A stretch of DNA of 64,000 bases from Sulfobacillus thermotolerans (GTDB lineage: Bacteria; Bacillota; Sulfobacillia; Sulfobacillales; Sulfobacillaceae): contig CP019454.1 in assembly GCA_002951815.1 (NCBI GenBank), forward strand, positions 1,984,001 through 2,048,000, read 5' to 3'. Both the position numbers and the translations under genes were made by a program. The notes under the pieces were generated by a model. The model worked only from the letters and a program-made list of their open reading frames with translations. It made no database searches and had not been told where the DNA came from. How positions within the stretch are numbered: position 1 is the first letter of the stretch; each line of letters opens with the position of its first letter. Positions 43,908 to 53,528 of this stretch are shown piece after piece.

Positions 43908-45101
43908 TTGCAAGACATTCATAAACAATTGGACTGGCTTATCAGCGGCACCGATGACGTCGTCAGTCCCGCCTTGCTCAAAGAGAAATTAGAGAAATCG
44001 CAGGCGACGGGGCGCCCTTTGACGGTTAAGCTGGGGGTAGATCCGACGGCCCCTGACATTCACCTGGGGCATACGGTAGTCATCGAGAAACTCCGCCAAT
44101 TCCAGGAACTGGGCCATACCGTGGTCTTTTTGATTGGTGACATGACGGGCCGCATTGGAGATCCGACAGACCGCGCGGCTACGCGCAAGCAACTGACTGC
44201 GGATGAAGTCAAGGCTTTTGCCGCCACTTATATTGAACAGGCGCGCAAAATCTTAGATGCGGACCGGCTGACTTTACGCTACAACAGTGAATGGCTGGAG
44301 CCGATGCAGCTGGCCGACACGATTCGGCTCATGGGTCAAATGACGATTGCCCGTTTGTTAGAACGAGATGATTTTCATAATCGGTTTACTGAACATGTGC
44401 CCATCTATTTTCATGAACTTCTCTACCCCCTGATGCAGGGCTATGATTCGGTAGCATTAAAGGCGGATGTGGAACTGGGCGGCACCGATCAGCGATTCAA
44501 TATCATGACGGCCCGTCAAATTCAAGAAGCCTATGGGTTGGAGCCGGAGGTCGGAATTTTCTTGCCGATTTTAGAAGGCACCGACGGCGTTCGACGCATG
44601 GGAAAAAGTTTGGGGAACTATGTCGGCATCAGTGAACCCCCCGAGGAGATGTACGGCAAAATCATGTCCATTCCCGACACCTTGATTAGCCGGTGGGCCA
44701 TGCTGCTCTTAGGAGAAAATCGCACGGTATGGGAAGAACGGGTGCAAAGTGAGAATCCACGTGATGTGAAGGCCGATTTAGCGAAACGGCTGGTGACGCG
44801 ATTTGCGGGCGAGGACGCAGCGGTGGCAGCACAAGAGGCTTTTGACCGCAAGTTTCGCGAGCATCAAGTGCCCGAGGACATGCCTTCGGTGGCGATGCCT
44901 AGCAATCCATGGCAGGTGTCGGCGATTGAGTGTGTGGCAAAGATGCCCGATGTGCCTAGCAAACAAGAAGCACGGCGGTTATTGCAGCAAGGAGCCGTGG
45001 TGCTGGATGGCAATCGCTTAGCGGTGACAGATGTCTTAAGCATCGCTGCGGGGTCATGGATGCGTATTGGCCGACGCCGGTATTACCGGTTTACGGTGTA
45101 A
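43908..45101 (+). CDS. tyrS: Tyrosyl-tRNA synthetase (TyrZ-like)
   Basis: 397 residues from TTG 43908, seven bases after GGGAGG; the TTG at 43902 would leave only one base of spacing. Class I signatures: LGVDPTAPDIHLGHTVV (HIGH region as HLGH) and RRMGKSLGNYVG (KMSKS region as RMGKS). C-terminal S4 RNA-binding domain (SKQEARRLLQQGAVVLDG). No T-box precedes it, unlike thrS and pheS. Confidence 0.95.
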   Translation: MQDIHKQLDWLISGTDDVVSPALLKEKLEKSQATGRPLTVKLGVDPTAPDIHLGHTVVIEKLRQFQELGHTVVFLIGDMTGRIGDPTDRAATRKQLTADEVKAFAATYIEQARKILDADRLTLRYNSEWLEPMQLADTIRLMGQMTIARLLERDDFHNRFTEHVPIYFHELLYPLMQGYDSVALKADVELGGTDQRFNIMTARQIQEAYGLEPEVGIFLPILEGTDGVRRMGKSLGNYVGISEPPEEMYGKIMSIPDTLISRWAMLLLGENRTVWEERVQSENPRDVKADLAKRLVTRFAGEDAAVAAQEAFDRKFREHQVPEDMPSVAMPSNPWQVSAIECVAKMPDVPSKQEARRLLQQGAVVLDGNRLAVTDVLSIAAGSWMRIGRRRYYRFTV

Positions 45102-45112
45102 GGAGTGAGGGC

Positions 45113-45835
45113 ATGGTAGCGCAAGATGAAGAGCGGTTAGGATGGCAAGAGATGGAGCAAGGCCAACTGGAAAATGCAGAAGTTCATTTTCGACGGGCTC
45201 TTGAACTCGACCCTTACCGTGCAGATGCTTTAAACGGCCTGGGTCAGGTCTATTTGTCGTGGGGCGATTTCGAACAAGCGCAAGAATTGTTTCAGATGGC
45301 TATTGCGCAAGCGCAGGAGGATTTGCCGCATCACCAACGCCATACGAGTTGGGAAGATGTCAACATTCGCCCCTACTTGCGGGGCTTGTATCATCTGGCC
45401 GTGACCTTATTTCGTCAAGGACTGTGGGATGAAGCCTGCGAACCATTGGAAGAGTTAGTCGCTTGGGATACCGAGGCGATAGGTCAAGATGGCTATTACT
45501 TGCTGGGCATGCTGCAGCTACGCGCGAATCGTCCGACAGAAGCTGTAGAATGTTTTCAACAAAGCTTGTCACGTTATCCCGAAGCATTTTACAGTTTGGG
45601 ATTAGCACATTTTCTTCAAGGACAACTAACGGATGCGCGTCAGGCGTGGGCTGATGCGTTAGCTGTCATTCCGGATCTCAGCTTGTTTATTACCCACTAT
45701 CCGGCCTTATTGCCGTTTCCATTATGGCAATCGGATGATGAGACCTTTGTGCGCACCTCGCGTTATGTGGATGATATGGTGGATTTATGGACACCAGAAG
45801 CCAAAGAGGAACTGGGGCGATGCATGAAAGCGTGA
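45113..45835 (+). CDS. Tetratricopeptide-repeat protein
   Basis: 240 residues from ATG 45113 after AAGGAG. At least four TPR-like units: ENAEVHFRRALELDPYRADAL, GDFEQAQELFQMAIAQAQ, GLWDEACEPLEELVAWDTEA and RPTEAVECFQQSLSRYPEAF (each given only in part). No signal or membrane segment. TPR arrays serve as protein-binding scaffolds. It lies 12 bases after tyrS and 32 before the ThiF-like gene, so it is likely in one operon with them. Partner unknown. Confidence 0.8.
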   Translation: MVAQDEERLGWQEMEQGQLENAEVHFRRALELDPYRADALNGLGQVYLSWGDFEQAQELFQMAIAQAQEDLPHHQRHTSWEDVNIRPYLRGLYHLAVTLFRQGLWDEACEPLEELVAWDTEAIGQDGYYLLGMLQLRANRPTEAVECFQQSLSRYPEAFYSLGLAHFLQGQLTDARQAWADALAVIPDLSLFITHYPALLPFPLWQSDDETFVRTSRYVDDMVDLWTPEAKEELGRCMKA

Positions 45836-45867
45836 GCTGAGCGGGGAGGAAATGGAGGGAGCGGGCA

Positions 45868-46506
45868 GTGCGAGCAGCCATAGTGGGGGGCGGCGCGATT
45901 GGATCGCCGCTGGCGATGCAGTTGGCGCACGATCCGGTGATTGAAGAGTTACGAGTGATTGATGCCGACCGCATCGCCTTGTCCAATTTGCCTAGGCAGC
46001 CATGGTTCAACGAGACGGATATTGGCGACTTTAAGGCAGAATGTCTTGTGCGCTATGCGCCAGAGCGTTTGACGGCGCGGGTTGAGGCGTTGACGAACGA
46101 CAACGCGGCCCGGTTATTAGCGGGTTGCGATATCGTTTTTGATGCCTCGGATAATTGGCCCGCGCGCATGGCCATTCAACAATGGTCGTTTCAGACCGGT
46201 GCTCCCTGGATTTTCGCCTCGGCGCTTCGCGCGGAAGGGATGTCTGCACTGCTTTCTCCTAAGACGCAGTGTCTTTTTTGTTTATTTGGCACATTGCAAC
46301 AAGGTCCTCGGTGCTTTGAAGCGGGGGTGTTAGGAACTTTGACCCTTGCTGTGGCCGGCCAAGCGGTCACGTTGTGGGAGTTGTGGCGGGAGCATCCTGA
46401 CGATGTCCAGTATTGGCCACAGGGTCTATTTTTAGTCGATGGGGTGCAAGGAGCCGTAACGAAAATTGGCATGAAGGCGGTGCAATGCACGCATGGAGCT
46501 CGATAA
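45868..46506 (+). CDS. ThiF/MoeB-like E1 dinucleotide-binding protein
   Basis: 212 residues from GTG 45868 after GGAGGGAG. It starts directly with the Rossmann strand AAIVGGGAIGSPLAMQLA, then VIDADRIALSNLPRQ, where E1-like enzymes keep D-x-D-x-V-x-x-S-N-L-x-R-Q, and VFDASDNWPARM. CLFC (about residue 134) resembles a zinc Cys pair, but no second pair is seen. The N-terminal R-Y-S-R-Q helix normal for MoeB/ThiF is missing and appears instead in the next gene. It may activate a ubiquitin-like sulfur carrier, or be a diverged paralogue. No carrier gene is adjacent. Confidence 0.75.
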   Translation: MRAAIVGGGAIGSPLAMQLAHDPVIEELRVIDADRIALSNLPRQPWFNETDIGDFKAECLVRYAPERLTARVEALTNDNAARLLAGCDIVFDASDNWPARMAIQQWSFQTGAPWIFASALRAEGMSALLSPKTQCLFCLFGTLQQGPRCFEAGVLGTLTLAVAGQAVTLWELWREHPDDVQYWPQGLFLVDGVQGAVTKIGMKAVQCTHGAR

Positions 46507-46834
46507 CCGGACGATTGAAAAGTTTTCTCGCCAAATATTGATGGATGAGATTGGCTATGATGGACAGTTGCGCCTGCTCTCGGAAACAGTGTGGCTGACG
46601 GGGCCAGACCCTTGGCGTGCGTGGGCTGCTCGCTATTTGCGCGCCGCCGGTTTAGAGGTCAAAGAGAGCCCCGCCGTCAAGACCTCTAGGAATCTTCGTC
46701 TTATAGCCTCAAGTGGGCGTTGTCCAGACCTTGTGATTCCTGTGAGCGGTGAAGGCGGTCAGACGATGGTGGCGATGGGTTTGGCCATGACGCAATGGTT
46801 GCGGACTTTAGCATCGGGGGAGATGGAAGCATGA
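46493..46834 (+). CDS. Small ThiF-like N-terminal-domain protein
   Basis: 113 residues, overlapping the end of the E1-like gene by 14 bases. It begins with KFSRQILMDEIGYDGQLRLL, the helix that opens MoeB/ThiF/E1 proteins. It continues with a Rossmann-like WLTGPDPWRAWAARYLRAAG whose glycine loop is degenerate. It seems to complement the previous protein, which lacks this helix. Translation runs into nadE by an ATGA overlap. Whether the two form one heterodimeric E1-like unit is inference. Confidence 0.6.
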   Translation: MELDNRTIEKFSRQILMDEIGYDGQLRLLSETVWLTGPDPWRAWAARYLRAAGLEVKESPAVKTSRNLRLIASSGRCPDLVIPVSGEGGQTMVAMGLAMTQWLRTLASGEMEA

Positions 46835-48537
46835 CGCAACTCAATGTGCGTCTGGTGCAAATGAATAGTGTGGTGGGCGACGTCGCAGGAAATTTACAGC
46901 GTATGCTGTCCGCCATGGAGCGGGCCCGGCGCGATCACATCGATGTTGTCGTGTTCCCAGAATTGGCGCTTGCAGGATATCCGCCGGAAGACTTGCTGTT
47001 TCGTGCAGACTTTCTTGAAACCCTGCAACAGGCTTGTGATGAAATGGTCAGGCATTCGCAAGGACTGATGGCGATTTTTGGCTATGCTTATGCCGATGGG
47101 GGCTTGTTCAACGCAGCGGTGGTGGCGCACGAAGGGACTTGGGTGACGCGGGTGCAAAAACAGTATTTGCCCAATTATGGGGTATTTGATGAGGCGAGAT
47201 ATTTTACGCCGGGGCGTGAGACGGAAATTATTGATGCGGGCGCCTGGAAAATTGGGGTATCCATCTGTGAAGACGTCTGGTATCCTGACGGTCCTTACTT
47301 AGATCAAGCGCGGCAAGGGGCCAATCTTTTAATCAACATCAGTGCATCACCTTATTCTCGGGGAAAACGGGCGGCCAGGGAACGGATGTTAGCTACGCGT
47401 GCGGATGACGTGGCCTCTTATCTGCTGTGGACGAATTTGGTGGGAGCGCAAGACGAATTAGTGTTTGATGGGCAAAGTGCGGTATTTGGGCCCGACGGCC
47501 AGGTGCTCGCCAGAGCGCGCGCTTTTGGCGAAGACGAATTGTCGTTGACCCTGCACGCGACGCCTAGTCAGCACCGGCGATTTATCGACCCCAGGTGGCG
47601 CTTGGGCCCAGTCTCTGACCAGGTAGGCGTTGTCCGCATAGGCTCCTTGGGCCATTTAGATGCTCCACGCTATGACCTCACGTGTACGCCGGTTTTAGAA
47701 GACGATGCCGAACTTTATCAGGCTCTCGTGTTAGGGGTCGCGGATTATGTCGAGAAGAATCATTTTCAGGACGTAGTCATTGGCTTGTCAGGCGGCATTG
47801 ACTCCGCGTTGACGGCGGCGATTGCTGTGGATGCTTTAGGCAGTGAGCGAGTGCATGGGGTGTTGATGCCTTCAATCATTACGTCGAATGAGAGCCGGGA
47901 AGACGCATTGGCAGTCGCCAAGAATTTGGGCATTGCGACATGGGAGCTAGGGATTCAGGATATTATGACGGCGTTTTTGGATGAGTTGGGGCCGGTGTTT
48001 GCGGGGCGTGCTGTGGATTTAACCGAAGAGAATCTCCAAGCACGAATTCGCGGCACTTTGTTGATGGCGTTGTCGAATAAATTTGGTTGGCTGGTGTTGA
48101 CCACGGGAAACAAAAGCGAAATGGCCACGGGGTATAGCACTCTTTATGGAGATATGGCAGGGGGATTTGCTGTATTGAAAGATGTGCTAAAGACCCAAGT
48201 ATTTCGCCTGGCGCGGTGGCTCAATCAGGAGCGGACGCGTATCCCCAAGCGCGTGATATCAAAGCCACCGAGTGCTGAGTTGCGGCCTAATCAAAAGGAC
48301 GAAGATAGCTTGCCGCCTTATGATATATTAGATCAGATCTTAGAGGGTTATATTGAAGAAGATTTGTCTCCGGAGGCGTTAAAGGCCCGTGACTTAAACC
48401 CGGCTCTTGTAGATCTGGTTGTTAAGTTGGTGAACCGTAATGAATACAAGAGGCGTCAAGCTCCCGTAGGGATTAAAGTGACTCCGCGGGCGTTTGGGCG
48501 GGACAGGCGCATGCCAATCACACGCCATTTTGAATGA
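46831..48537 (+). CDS. nadE: Glutamine-dependent NAD+ synthetase
   Basis: 568 residues from ATG 46831 (ATGA overlap upstream, GGGGAG before it). The N-terminal nitrilase-like glutaminase domain shows Glu in VFPELALAGYPPEDLL, Lys in VQKQYLPNYGVFDE and the nucleophile Cys in VSICEDVWYP. The C-terminal ATP-pyrophosphatase domain begins with GLSGGIDSALTAAI and has TTGNKSEMATGYSTLYGDMAGG (key GNKSE). It makes NAD from deamido-NAD with glutamine as nitrogen source. Confidence 0.96.
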   Translation: MTQLNVRLVQMNSVVGDVAGNLQRMLSAMERARRDHIDVVVFPELALAGYPPEDLLFRADFLETLQQACDEMVRHSQGLMAIFGYAYADGGLFNAAVVAHEGTWVTRVQKQYLPNYGVFDEARYFTPGRETEIIDAGAWKIGVSICEDVWYPDGPYLDQARQGANLLINISASPYSRGKRAARERMLATRADDVASYLLWTNLVGAQDELVFDGQSAVFGPDGQVLARARAFGEDELSLTLHATPSQHRRFIDPRWRLGPVSDQVGVVRIGSLGHLDAPRYDLTCTPVLEDDAELYQALVLGVADYVEKNHFQDVVIGLSGGIDSALTAAIAVDALGSERVHGVLMPSIITSNESREDALAVAKNLGIATWELGIQDIMTAFLDELGPVFAGRAVDLTEENLQARIRGTLLMALSNKFGWLVLTTGNKSEMATGYSTLYGDMAGGFAVLKDVLKTQVFRLARWLNQERTRIPKRVISKPPSAELRPNQKDEDSLPPYDILDQILEGYIEEDLSPEALKARDLNPALVDLVVKLVNRNEYKRRQAPVGIKVTPRAFGRDRRMPITRHFE

Positions 48538-48586
48538 GGCGTAAAGACAATAGGAGACGGTACTTGTTTTTAAGGAGGACTGCACG

Positions 48587-49333
48587 ATGTCGGGGCATTC
48601 GAAGTGGGCCAATATTAAACGCAAAAAGGCCAAAGTGGACGCGGTGAAGGGGACCGTCTTCTCGCGCCTAACCAAAGAGATTATGGCGGCGGCGAAGCGA
48701 GGAGGCGGCAATCCCGATACGAATTTCCGCTTGCGCTTGGCTATCCAAAAAGCGAAAGACAACAACTTGCCTCAAGCCAATATTGACCGGGCCATTAGGC
48801 GGGCTACCGGTCAGGAAGAGGGCGTGCACTACGAAGAAGTGGTCTACGAGGGCTATGGGCCCGGCGGTGTGGCGGTTTACTTGCAAATCTTGACGGACAA
48901 CCGTAACCGCACCGCGGGAGAAGTGCGGCATATTTTTTCCCGTCATGGAGGGGCTTTGGGGGAAACAGGCTGTGTGGCCTGGATGTTTGAGTCCAAAGGT
49001 CGACTGACCATTACCGAGACGAACAAGAGCGAAGAGGAATTGCTCGATGTGGCGATTGAGGCGGGGGCAGACGATTTGCGCCGAGAAGACGGGGAATTTG
49101 TCGTCCTCACGGCTCCTGATGTGCTGGATCAGGTGCGGGAATCGTTTGAAAGCCAAGGCATTAAAGTGGATGATGTGGAATTAGTGCAATTGCCGAAAAC
49201 GACGACCGAAGTGAGCAGTGACGATGCCCACAAACTGTTAGACCTGATTGATTTACTAGAAGACCATGATGATGTCGAAAAAGTCTTCTTTAACGCGGAG
49301 TTCCCAGAAGACTTTGAGATGGACGAAGCCTAA
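48587..49333 (+). CDS. yebC: YebC/PmpR-family protein
   Basis: 248 residues, MSGHSKWANIKRKKAK start and GPGGVAVYLQILTDNRNRTAGE typical of the family (quoted in part: GYGPGG and DNRNRT). Start after AAGGAGG. Known as transcriptional regulators; YebC-type proteins have also been linked to easing ribosome stalling at proline runs. In many genomes yebC precedes ruvCAB, exactly as here. Confidence 0.95.
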   Translation: MSGHSKWANIKRKKAKVDAVKGTVFSRLTKEIMAAAKRGGGNPDTNFRLRLAIQKAKDNNLPQANIDRAIRRATGQEEGVHYEEVVYEGYGPGGVAVYLQILTDNRNRTAGEVRHIFSRHGGALGETGCVAWMFESKGRLTITETNKSEEELLDVAIEAGADDLRREDGEFVVLTAPDVLDQVRESFESQGIKVDDVELVQLPKTTTEVSSDDAHKLLDLIDLLEDHDDVEKVFFNAEFPEDFEMDEA

Positions 49334-49362
49334 TAAGGGGTTTTTGTGAGGCCCAAGCGTGA

Positions 49363-49393
49363 CTGGGGCTTACGCCCCAGTAAGCCGCTTTTC
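49363..49393 (+). terminator. Hairpin between yebC and ruvC
   Basis: CTGGGGC (49363-49369), loop TTAC, GCCCCAG (49374-49380). A short T run occurs only some ten bases later. The rest of the 265-base gap shows no gene. Confidence 0.45.
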
Positions 49394-49598
49394 ATAGACG
49401 GGCGCCAGAGGTCTTTCACCCCATAGGTGGGGAGAACCATGGCGTGTTTTTCCGTCTCGGCATAAACGCAGCGCATGCCCTAAAGTCGCATAGAACATAT
49501 GTCCTGACAAAAAATAGAGGATTTTTTCCTGCCGCTGTGGTATTTAACAAAGCAAGACGCTATAAGCAGCGCAGGGACATTGTGGAAGCGGGTGTGTT

Positions 49599-50087
49599 AT
49601 GCGGATGTTAGGAATTGACCCGGGCACGGCCATATGCGGGTGGGGCATTATTGACAAAGTGCGCCATGAGCCCTTGGCCCATGATTACGGGGCTGTGCTG
49701 ACTTCCTCCACGTTGTCCGCACCCGAGCGCCTAAAACATCTGTATGAGGGGCTCATCGCGGTGATTGACCGCTATCAGCCGGAATATGGAGCGGTGGAGA
49801 AACTTTTTTTTGGGCAAAACACGAAAACGGCCTTGGCGGTGGGACAGGCACGTGGGGTGGTGCTCTTAGCCTTGAGCCAGCGCAATATTCCTATTGTCGA
49901 AATCTCACCGGCGGAAGTGAAGCAAACAGTGGCCGGCTATGGCCGGGCCGACAAGCACCAAGTGCAGATGATGGTCACGCGCTTGCTGCATCTGGAGGCC
50001 GTGCCCAAGCCCGACGATGTCGCCGATGCGTTAGCGATTGCGATGACGGGGTTGGAATGGGTGAAATTCCGGGAGGTGCTGCGATGA
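49599..50087 (+). CDS. ruvC: Holliday junction resolvase RuvC
   Basis: 162 residues. Acidic catalytic residues visible: Asp7 (MLGIDPGTA), Glu67 (GAVEKLFFGQ), and Asp140 and Asp143 (KPDDVADALAIA). Cuts Holliday junctions in partnership with RuvAB. Overlaps ruvA by ATGA. Confidence 0.96.
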   Translation: MRMLGIDPGTAICGWGIIDKVRHEPLAHDYGAVLTSSTLSAPERLKHLYEGLIAVIDRYQPEYGAVEKLFFGQNTKTALAVGQARGVVLLALSQRNIPIVEISPAEVKQTVAGYGRADKHQVQMMVTRLLHLEAVPKPDDVADALAIAMTGLEWVKFREVLR

Positions 50088-50677
50088 TAAGCGAACTAAC
50101 CGGCAAAATTGTCCACAAAGATGACGACGCGTGTGTGGTGGATGTTCACGGTATTGGATTTCGGGTGGATATGTCGAAACGGGCCTTGGCAGCACTGCCG
50201 GACGTCCAAAACCCCGTCCATCTCTATACCCACTTGGTGGTGCGAGAAGACAATTGGCGGTTGATTGGCTTTTTGGAGGTCGAGGAGCGGGAAACGTTTT
50301 TGGACCTGATTGCGGTGGGGGGCATGGGCATTAAGACCGCCTTATCCGTGCTCGGGGTACTAGGCGTCGACGGCCTGGAAGAGGCGATTTCTCAAGAACA
50401 ATGGCAAACCATTAAGGATGCGCCAGGAGTCGGAGCCAAATTGGCTCAGCGTATTTTGTTGGAGCTTTCGGGAAAATGGCAGAACAAGCCTCGCCGTCAC
50501 TCTCCGAATGCTGGGCCATCTTTGCCCCGCTCGGTCAAACTCGATGACGTGGGGGAAGCGTTAATGGCTCTTGGCTATTCCTTGGAGGAAGCCCAAGCGG
50601 CGTCTCGGCAAACGGCGGCCGAAGGAGATTTGGCTGACCGAATTCGTGAGGCATTGCGTACGCTTGACAGGCGATAA
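50084..50677 (+). CDS. ruvA: Holliday junction DNA helicase subunit RuvA
   Basis: 197 residues from ATG 50084, within the ruvC stop, with GGGAGG upstream. OB-fold N-terminus ([20 protein letters not shown]), helix-hairpin-helix motifs ([14 protein letters not shown]) and the C-terminal RuvB-contact domain ([20 protein letters not shown]). Length is standard. Confidence 0.96.
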   Translation: MISELTGKIVHKDDDACVVDVHGIGFRVDMSKRALAALPDVQNPVHLYTHLVVREDNWRLIGFLEVEERETFLDLIAVGGMGIKTALSVLGVLGVDGLEEAISQEQWQTIKDAPGVGAKLAQRILLELSGKWQNKPRRHSPNAGPSLPRSVKLDDVGEALMALGYSLEEAQAASRQTAAEGDLADRIREALRTLDRR

Positions 50678-50691
50678 AGGGGGCAAGGACG

Positions 50692-51702
50692 ATGCAAGAC
50701 CGGGTAGTCTCTGGTCATTCGGGGGCAGAGGCTGAGACAGAAGGGACACTGCGCCCCGATCGGCTCAAGGAGTATATCGGCCAAGAGGAACTCAAAGAGA
50801 AACTGTCCATCTTTATCGAAGCGAGTCTAGCACGCCAAGAGCCGTTGGACCATGTGTTGTTATACGGCCCGCCGGGTTTGGGAAAAACCACACTGGCCCA
50901 TATTATTGCCAACGAACTCGGCGTCGGCATCCGCTATACATCGGGGCCGGCGATTGAACGACCTGGCGATCTCGCCTCTATTTTAACGAATATTGATGAT
51001 CGCGAAGTGTTGTTTATTGATGAAATCCACCGTCTGTCCCGTCCCGTTGAAGAAGTGCTGTATCCGGCCATGGAAGATTTTGCCTTGGATTTGGTCTTGG
51101 GAAAAGGACCTGGAGCGCGGTCGGTCCGTCTCGACTTGCCCCGATTCACCTTAGTTGGGGCGACGACGCGGCCTGGCATGTTGGCGTCGCCGTTGCGGGA
51201 CCGTTTTGGGGTGCTGTTGCATCTCGATTTCTATCATCCCGAAGAGCTCGCTCACATTGTGGACCGTTCTGCGCGGGTCTTAGGGATTCCTATGCATCCG
51301 GATGCAGCCTATGAGATTGCGCGGCGGAGCCGGGGCACGCCTCGCATTGCCAATCGGTTGCTAAAGCGGATTCGGGATTATGCGCAGGTGCGGGGAGACG
51401 GACAGGTTTCGCTTGTCCTAGCGACCGAGGCATTGGAACTATTGGCCGTCGATCCGATGGGGCTCGATCAAGTGGATCGGCGCCTGTTGGTGTCGATTGC
51501 GGAACGCTATCATGGCGGCCCGGTGGGCCTAGAAACCTTGTCGGCTGCGGTCGGAGAAGAAAGCGGCACAATTGAAGAAGTCGTCGAGCCCTATTTGCTG
51601 CAACAGGGATTTTTACAACGTACGCCACGTGGGCGCATTCTAACCCGCCGGGCATATTTGCATTTGGGCTTGCCGGCCGAACCGGAGTTAACGGACGAAT
51701 AG
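50692..51702 (+). CDS. ruvB: Holliday junction DNA helicase motor RuvB
   Basis: 336 residues. AAA+ motor: Walker [14 protein letters not shown], Walker [11 protein letters not shown], sensor [19 protein letters not shown], and the C-terminal winged helix ([17 protein letters not shown]). Fifteen bases after ruvA, one operon. Confidence 0.97.
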   Translation: MQDRVVSGHSGAEAETEGTLRPDRLKEYIGQEELKEKLSIFIEASLARQEPLDHVLLYGPPGLGKTTLAHIIANELGVGIRYTSGPAIERPGDLASILTNIDDREVLFIDEIHRLSRPVEEVLYPAMEDFALDLVLGKGPGARSVRLDLPRFTLVGATTRPGMLASPLRDRFGVLLHLDFYHPEELAHIVDRSARVLGIPMHPDAAYEIARRSRGTPRIANRLLKRIRDYAQVRGDGQVSLVLATEALELLAVDPMGLDQVDRRLLVSIAERYHGGPVGLETLSAAVGEESGTIEEVVEPYLLQQGFLQRTPRGRILTRRAYLHLGLPAEPELTDE

Positions 51703-51731
51703 ACCAGAGCATGAGGAGAGGGGGAGTGGGA

Positions 51732-52469
51732 ATGCGGTCGGATCCAGCGGCCAATGTCTCGATTTCTCTGCTCGCACGCGCATCAAGCGGCGATGTGGCC
51801 GCTAGAGATCAACTCATTTCGGAATATGTTCCGTTCATCTTAAAGACCGCTAGCAAGGTAGCGGGCCGCTATCTGCATCAAGGCGTTGATGAGGAAATTT
51901 CGGTGGCGATGTTGGCATTCAATGAAGCCATTGGCGCATACACCAAGACCAAGGGCAGTTTTGTGGGATTTGCCCAGACAGTGATTAAGCGCCGCTTGAT
52001 CGATTATTACCGGAAGAAAAATTCGGGTCCGGCGGAGGTCTTGCTGAGCGAACTCGAACACGAGGATCCCCAAGGGCATGTGTTGCAAACGCAGATTGAC
52101 TTCATGGCTCACCGAGTGTGGCGCGACAAGCTGAGCCAAGAGGTGAGGGTGCAGGAAATTGCGGAATTGGAACAGGCACTTCATGCGTTTGGGATGCATG
52201 TAGCCGAGTTACCCAAAATTTCTCCACGGCACCAAGATGCGCGCCAGCGTGCGATCGCCGTGAGTCATCACATTGCGCATAGTGCCCGGCACCGAGAATA
52301 TTTTTGGACGCGTAAGGAGTTACCGATTAAGGACTTAGTGTTGGAGACGGGGATAAGCCGCAAAGTCATTGAACGGCACCGCAAGTACATTATTGCGATT
52401 ACGCTGATTTTAGTTTCGGACTGGCCCTACTTGCAACACTATGTGCGGGGGCGAATACAAGATGAATAA
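51732..52469 (+). CDS. sigI: Alternative sigma factor of the SigI family
   Basis: 245 residues from ATG 51732, with GGGGAG just before; an upstream ATG (51711) in the same frame is less well placed. Region 2-like segment with SFVGFAQTVIKRRLIDYYRK (key KRRLIDYYR), and a C-terminal helical domain ending LETGISRKVIERHRKYIIA, as in Bacillus/Clostridium SigI rather than classical region 4. An RsgI-type anti-sigma factor follows, overlapping by eight bases. SigI factors respond to heat or to extracellular polysaccharides. It lies nine to thirty bases after ruvB. Confidence 0.85.
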   Translation: MRSDPAANVSISLLARASSGDVAARDQLISEYVPFILKTASKVAGRYLHQGVDEEISVAMLAFNEAIGAYTKTKGSFVGFAQTVIKRRLIDYYRKKNSGPAEVLLSELEHEDPQGHVLQTQIDFMAHRVWRDKLSQEVRVQEIAELEQALHAFGMHVAELPKISPRHQDARQRAIAVSHHIAHSARHREYFWTRKELPIKDLVLETGISRKVIERHRKYIIAITLILVSDWPYLQHYVRGRIQDE

Positions 52470-53463
52470 CGTCTTGCACCGTCAGGCGCTGGTTATTGCG
52501 GTAGAACCTCACCATGTGACGCTCCTATTGCCCGGGGGGCAGTTTAAGCGCGTGCGCATGCTAAGGCATCATCTAGAGGTGGGCCAGGAATATCGTCTCC
52601 CCGAGCACCCGCCATGGCGGCGGGCGCTGTGGGGCGTTGCGGCCGCGGTGGGCGCATTAGCCCTTCTTTTGACTAACGGCCCACAGTCTCCCACACCGCT
52701 GAAAGCCACGGCGGTTGTGAGCTTGGACATGAATTCGAGCATGAGCATGGTGGTCGCGGGCCCCAACCACATTGTGGTCAGCGCCAGTGGGAAAGATGCG
52801 AGGGGCCGTCGTGTGCTCTCCCAAATTCCGATTACCGGGCTACCCATTGTCCGCGCGGTGGCTGACTTAACCCGCCAAGCCCGCAAAGACGGCTACCTCA
52901 ACGCACACCATCCGTTTGTCGTGTTGGCGGCTGCCTTTGGCGTGCAGCGCCAAACCTGGTTTGCGCAGGTGCAAACCACTGAGCGGCACTTGTTGCAACA
53001 AAGCGGATTGTGGAAAGGGCGGCTAGTGGTTGTCTCGGCCGTCAGTCATTCCTCCTTAACGGCCATTGCGCGGCAACCCAGTTCTGTGGGACGCACATTG
53101 CTGTGGAGCGAGGTCCAAGGGGCCAAACACCATGTGCCTTGGGCCAGTCCGGTTCCCATGAGCAAACCCTTGCAATCTTTAGTCGAACCCATCTTGCACA
53201 ACCACCGTCACAAGCCAGGACATCCCTTAGAAGAGCCCGTAGCCCCAGGAATTCGGGTTAAAGCGCCGGTATCTAGCGCTCTTTTTACCCGTCATTCGGC
53301 CATTAGGCAACACATTGTTCCGATCGTGCCAAAGCCTGCTCCGGCAGCCGCTGTGACAGGACACGCGTTGCCACTAGGGTGGATACACCGGCCGTTATCC
53401 CGGGGACATTTCGCCTTACACCCCTTGGCTCATATCCAAGGTTCTGCCAAATGGAAACGTTAG
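52462..53463 (+). CDS. rsgI: RsgI-type membrane anti-sigma factor
   Basis: 333 residues from ATG 52462. The N-terminal cytoplasmic RsgI domain (about 1-52: ALVIAVEPHHVTLLLPGG) binds SigI in known systems. One membrane helix follows at about 57-72 (LWGVAAAVGALALLL). The external domain has AVVSLDMNSSMSMVV, matching the family's V-x-L-D-x-N-x-S segment. The C-terminal 110 residues are rich in His, Pro and Ala and show no known sensor or carbohydrate-binding domain. What stimulus is sensed is therefore unknown. Confidence 0.8.
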   Translation: MNNVLHRQALVIAVEPHHVTLLLPGGQFKRVRMLRHHLEVGQEYRLPEHPPWRRALWGVAAAVGALALLLTNGPQSPTPLKATAVVSLDMNSSMSMVVAGPNHIVVSASGKDARGRRVLSQIPITGLPIVRAVADLTRQARKDGYLNAHHPFVVLAAAFGVQRQTWFAQVQTTERHLLQQSGLWKGRLVVVSAVSHSSLTAIARQPSSVGRTLLWSEVQGAKHHVPWASPVPMSKPLQSLVEPILHNHRHKPGHPLEEPVAPGIRVKAPVSSALFTRHSAIRQHIVPIVPKPAPAAAVTGHALPLGWIHRPLSRGHFALHPLAHIQGSAKWKR

Positions 53464-53528
53464 ACTTGCGAAGTCTTAGGAAAATCTGCCACAATAAGGC
53501 GCAGAAATGACTGACAGGAAATGGGGAG

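Noticed and set aside
48668-49156. 162-codon minus-strand frame opposite yebC
   Set aside because: Antisense shadow; yebC is unmistakable on the other strand.
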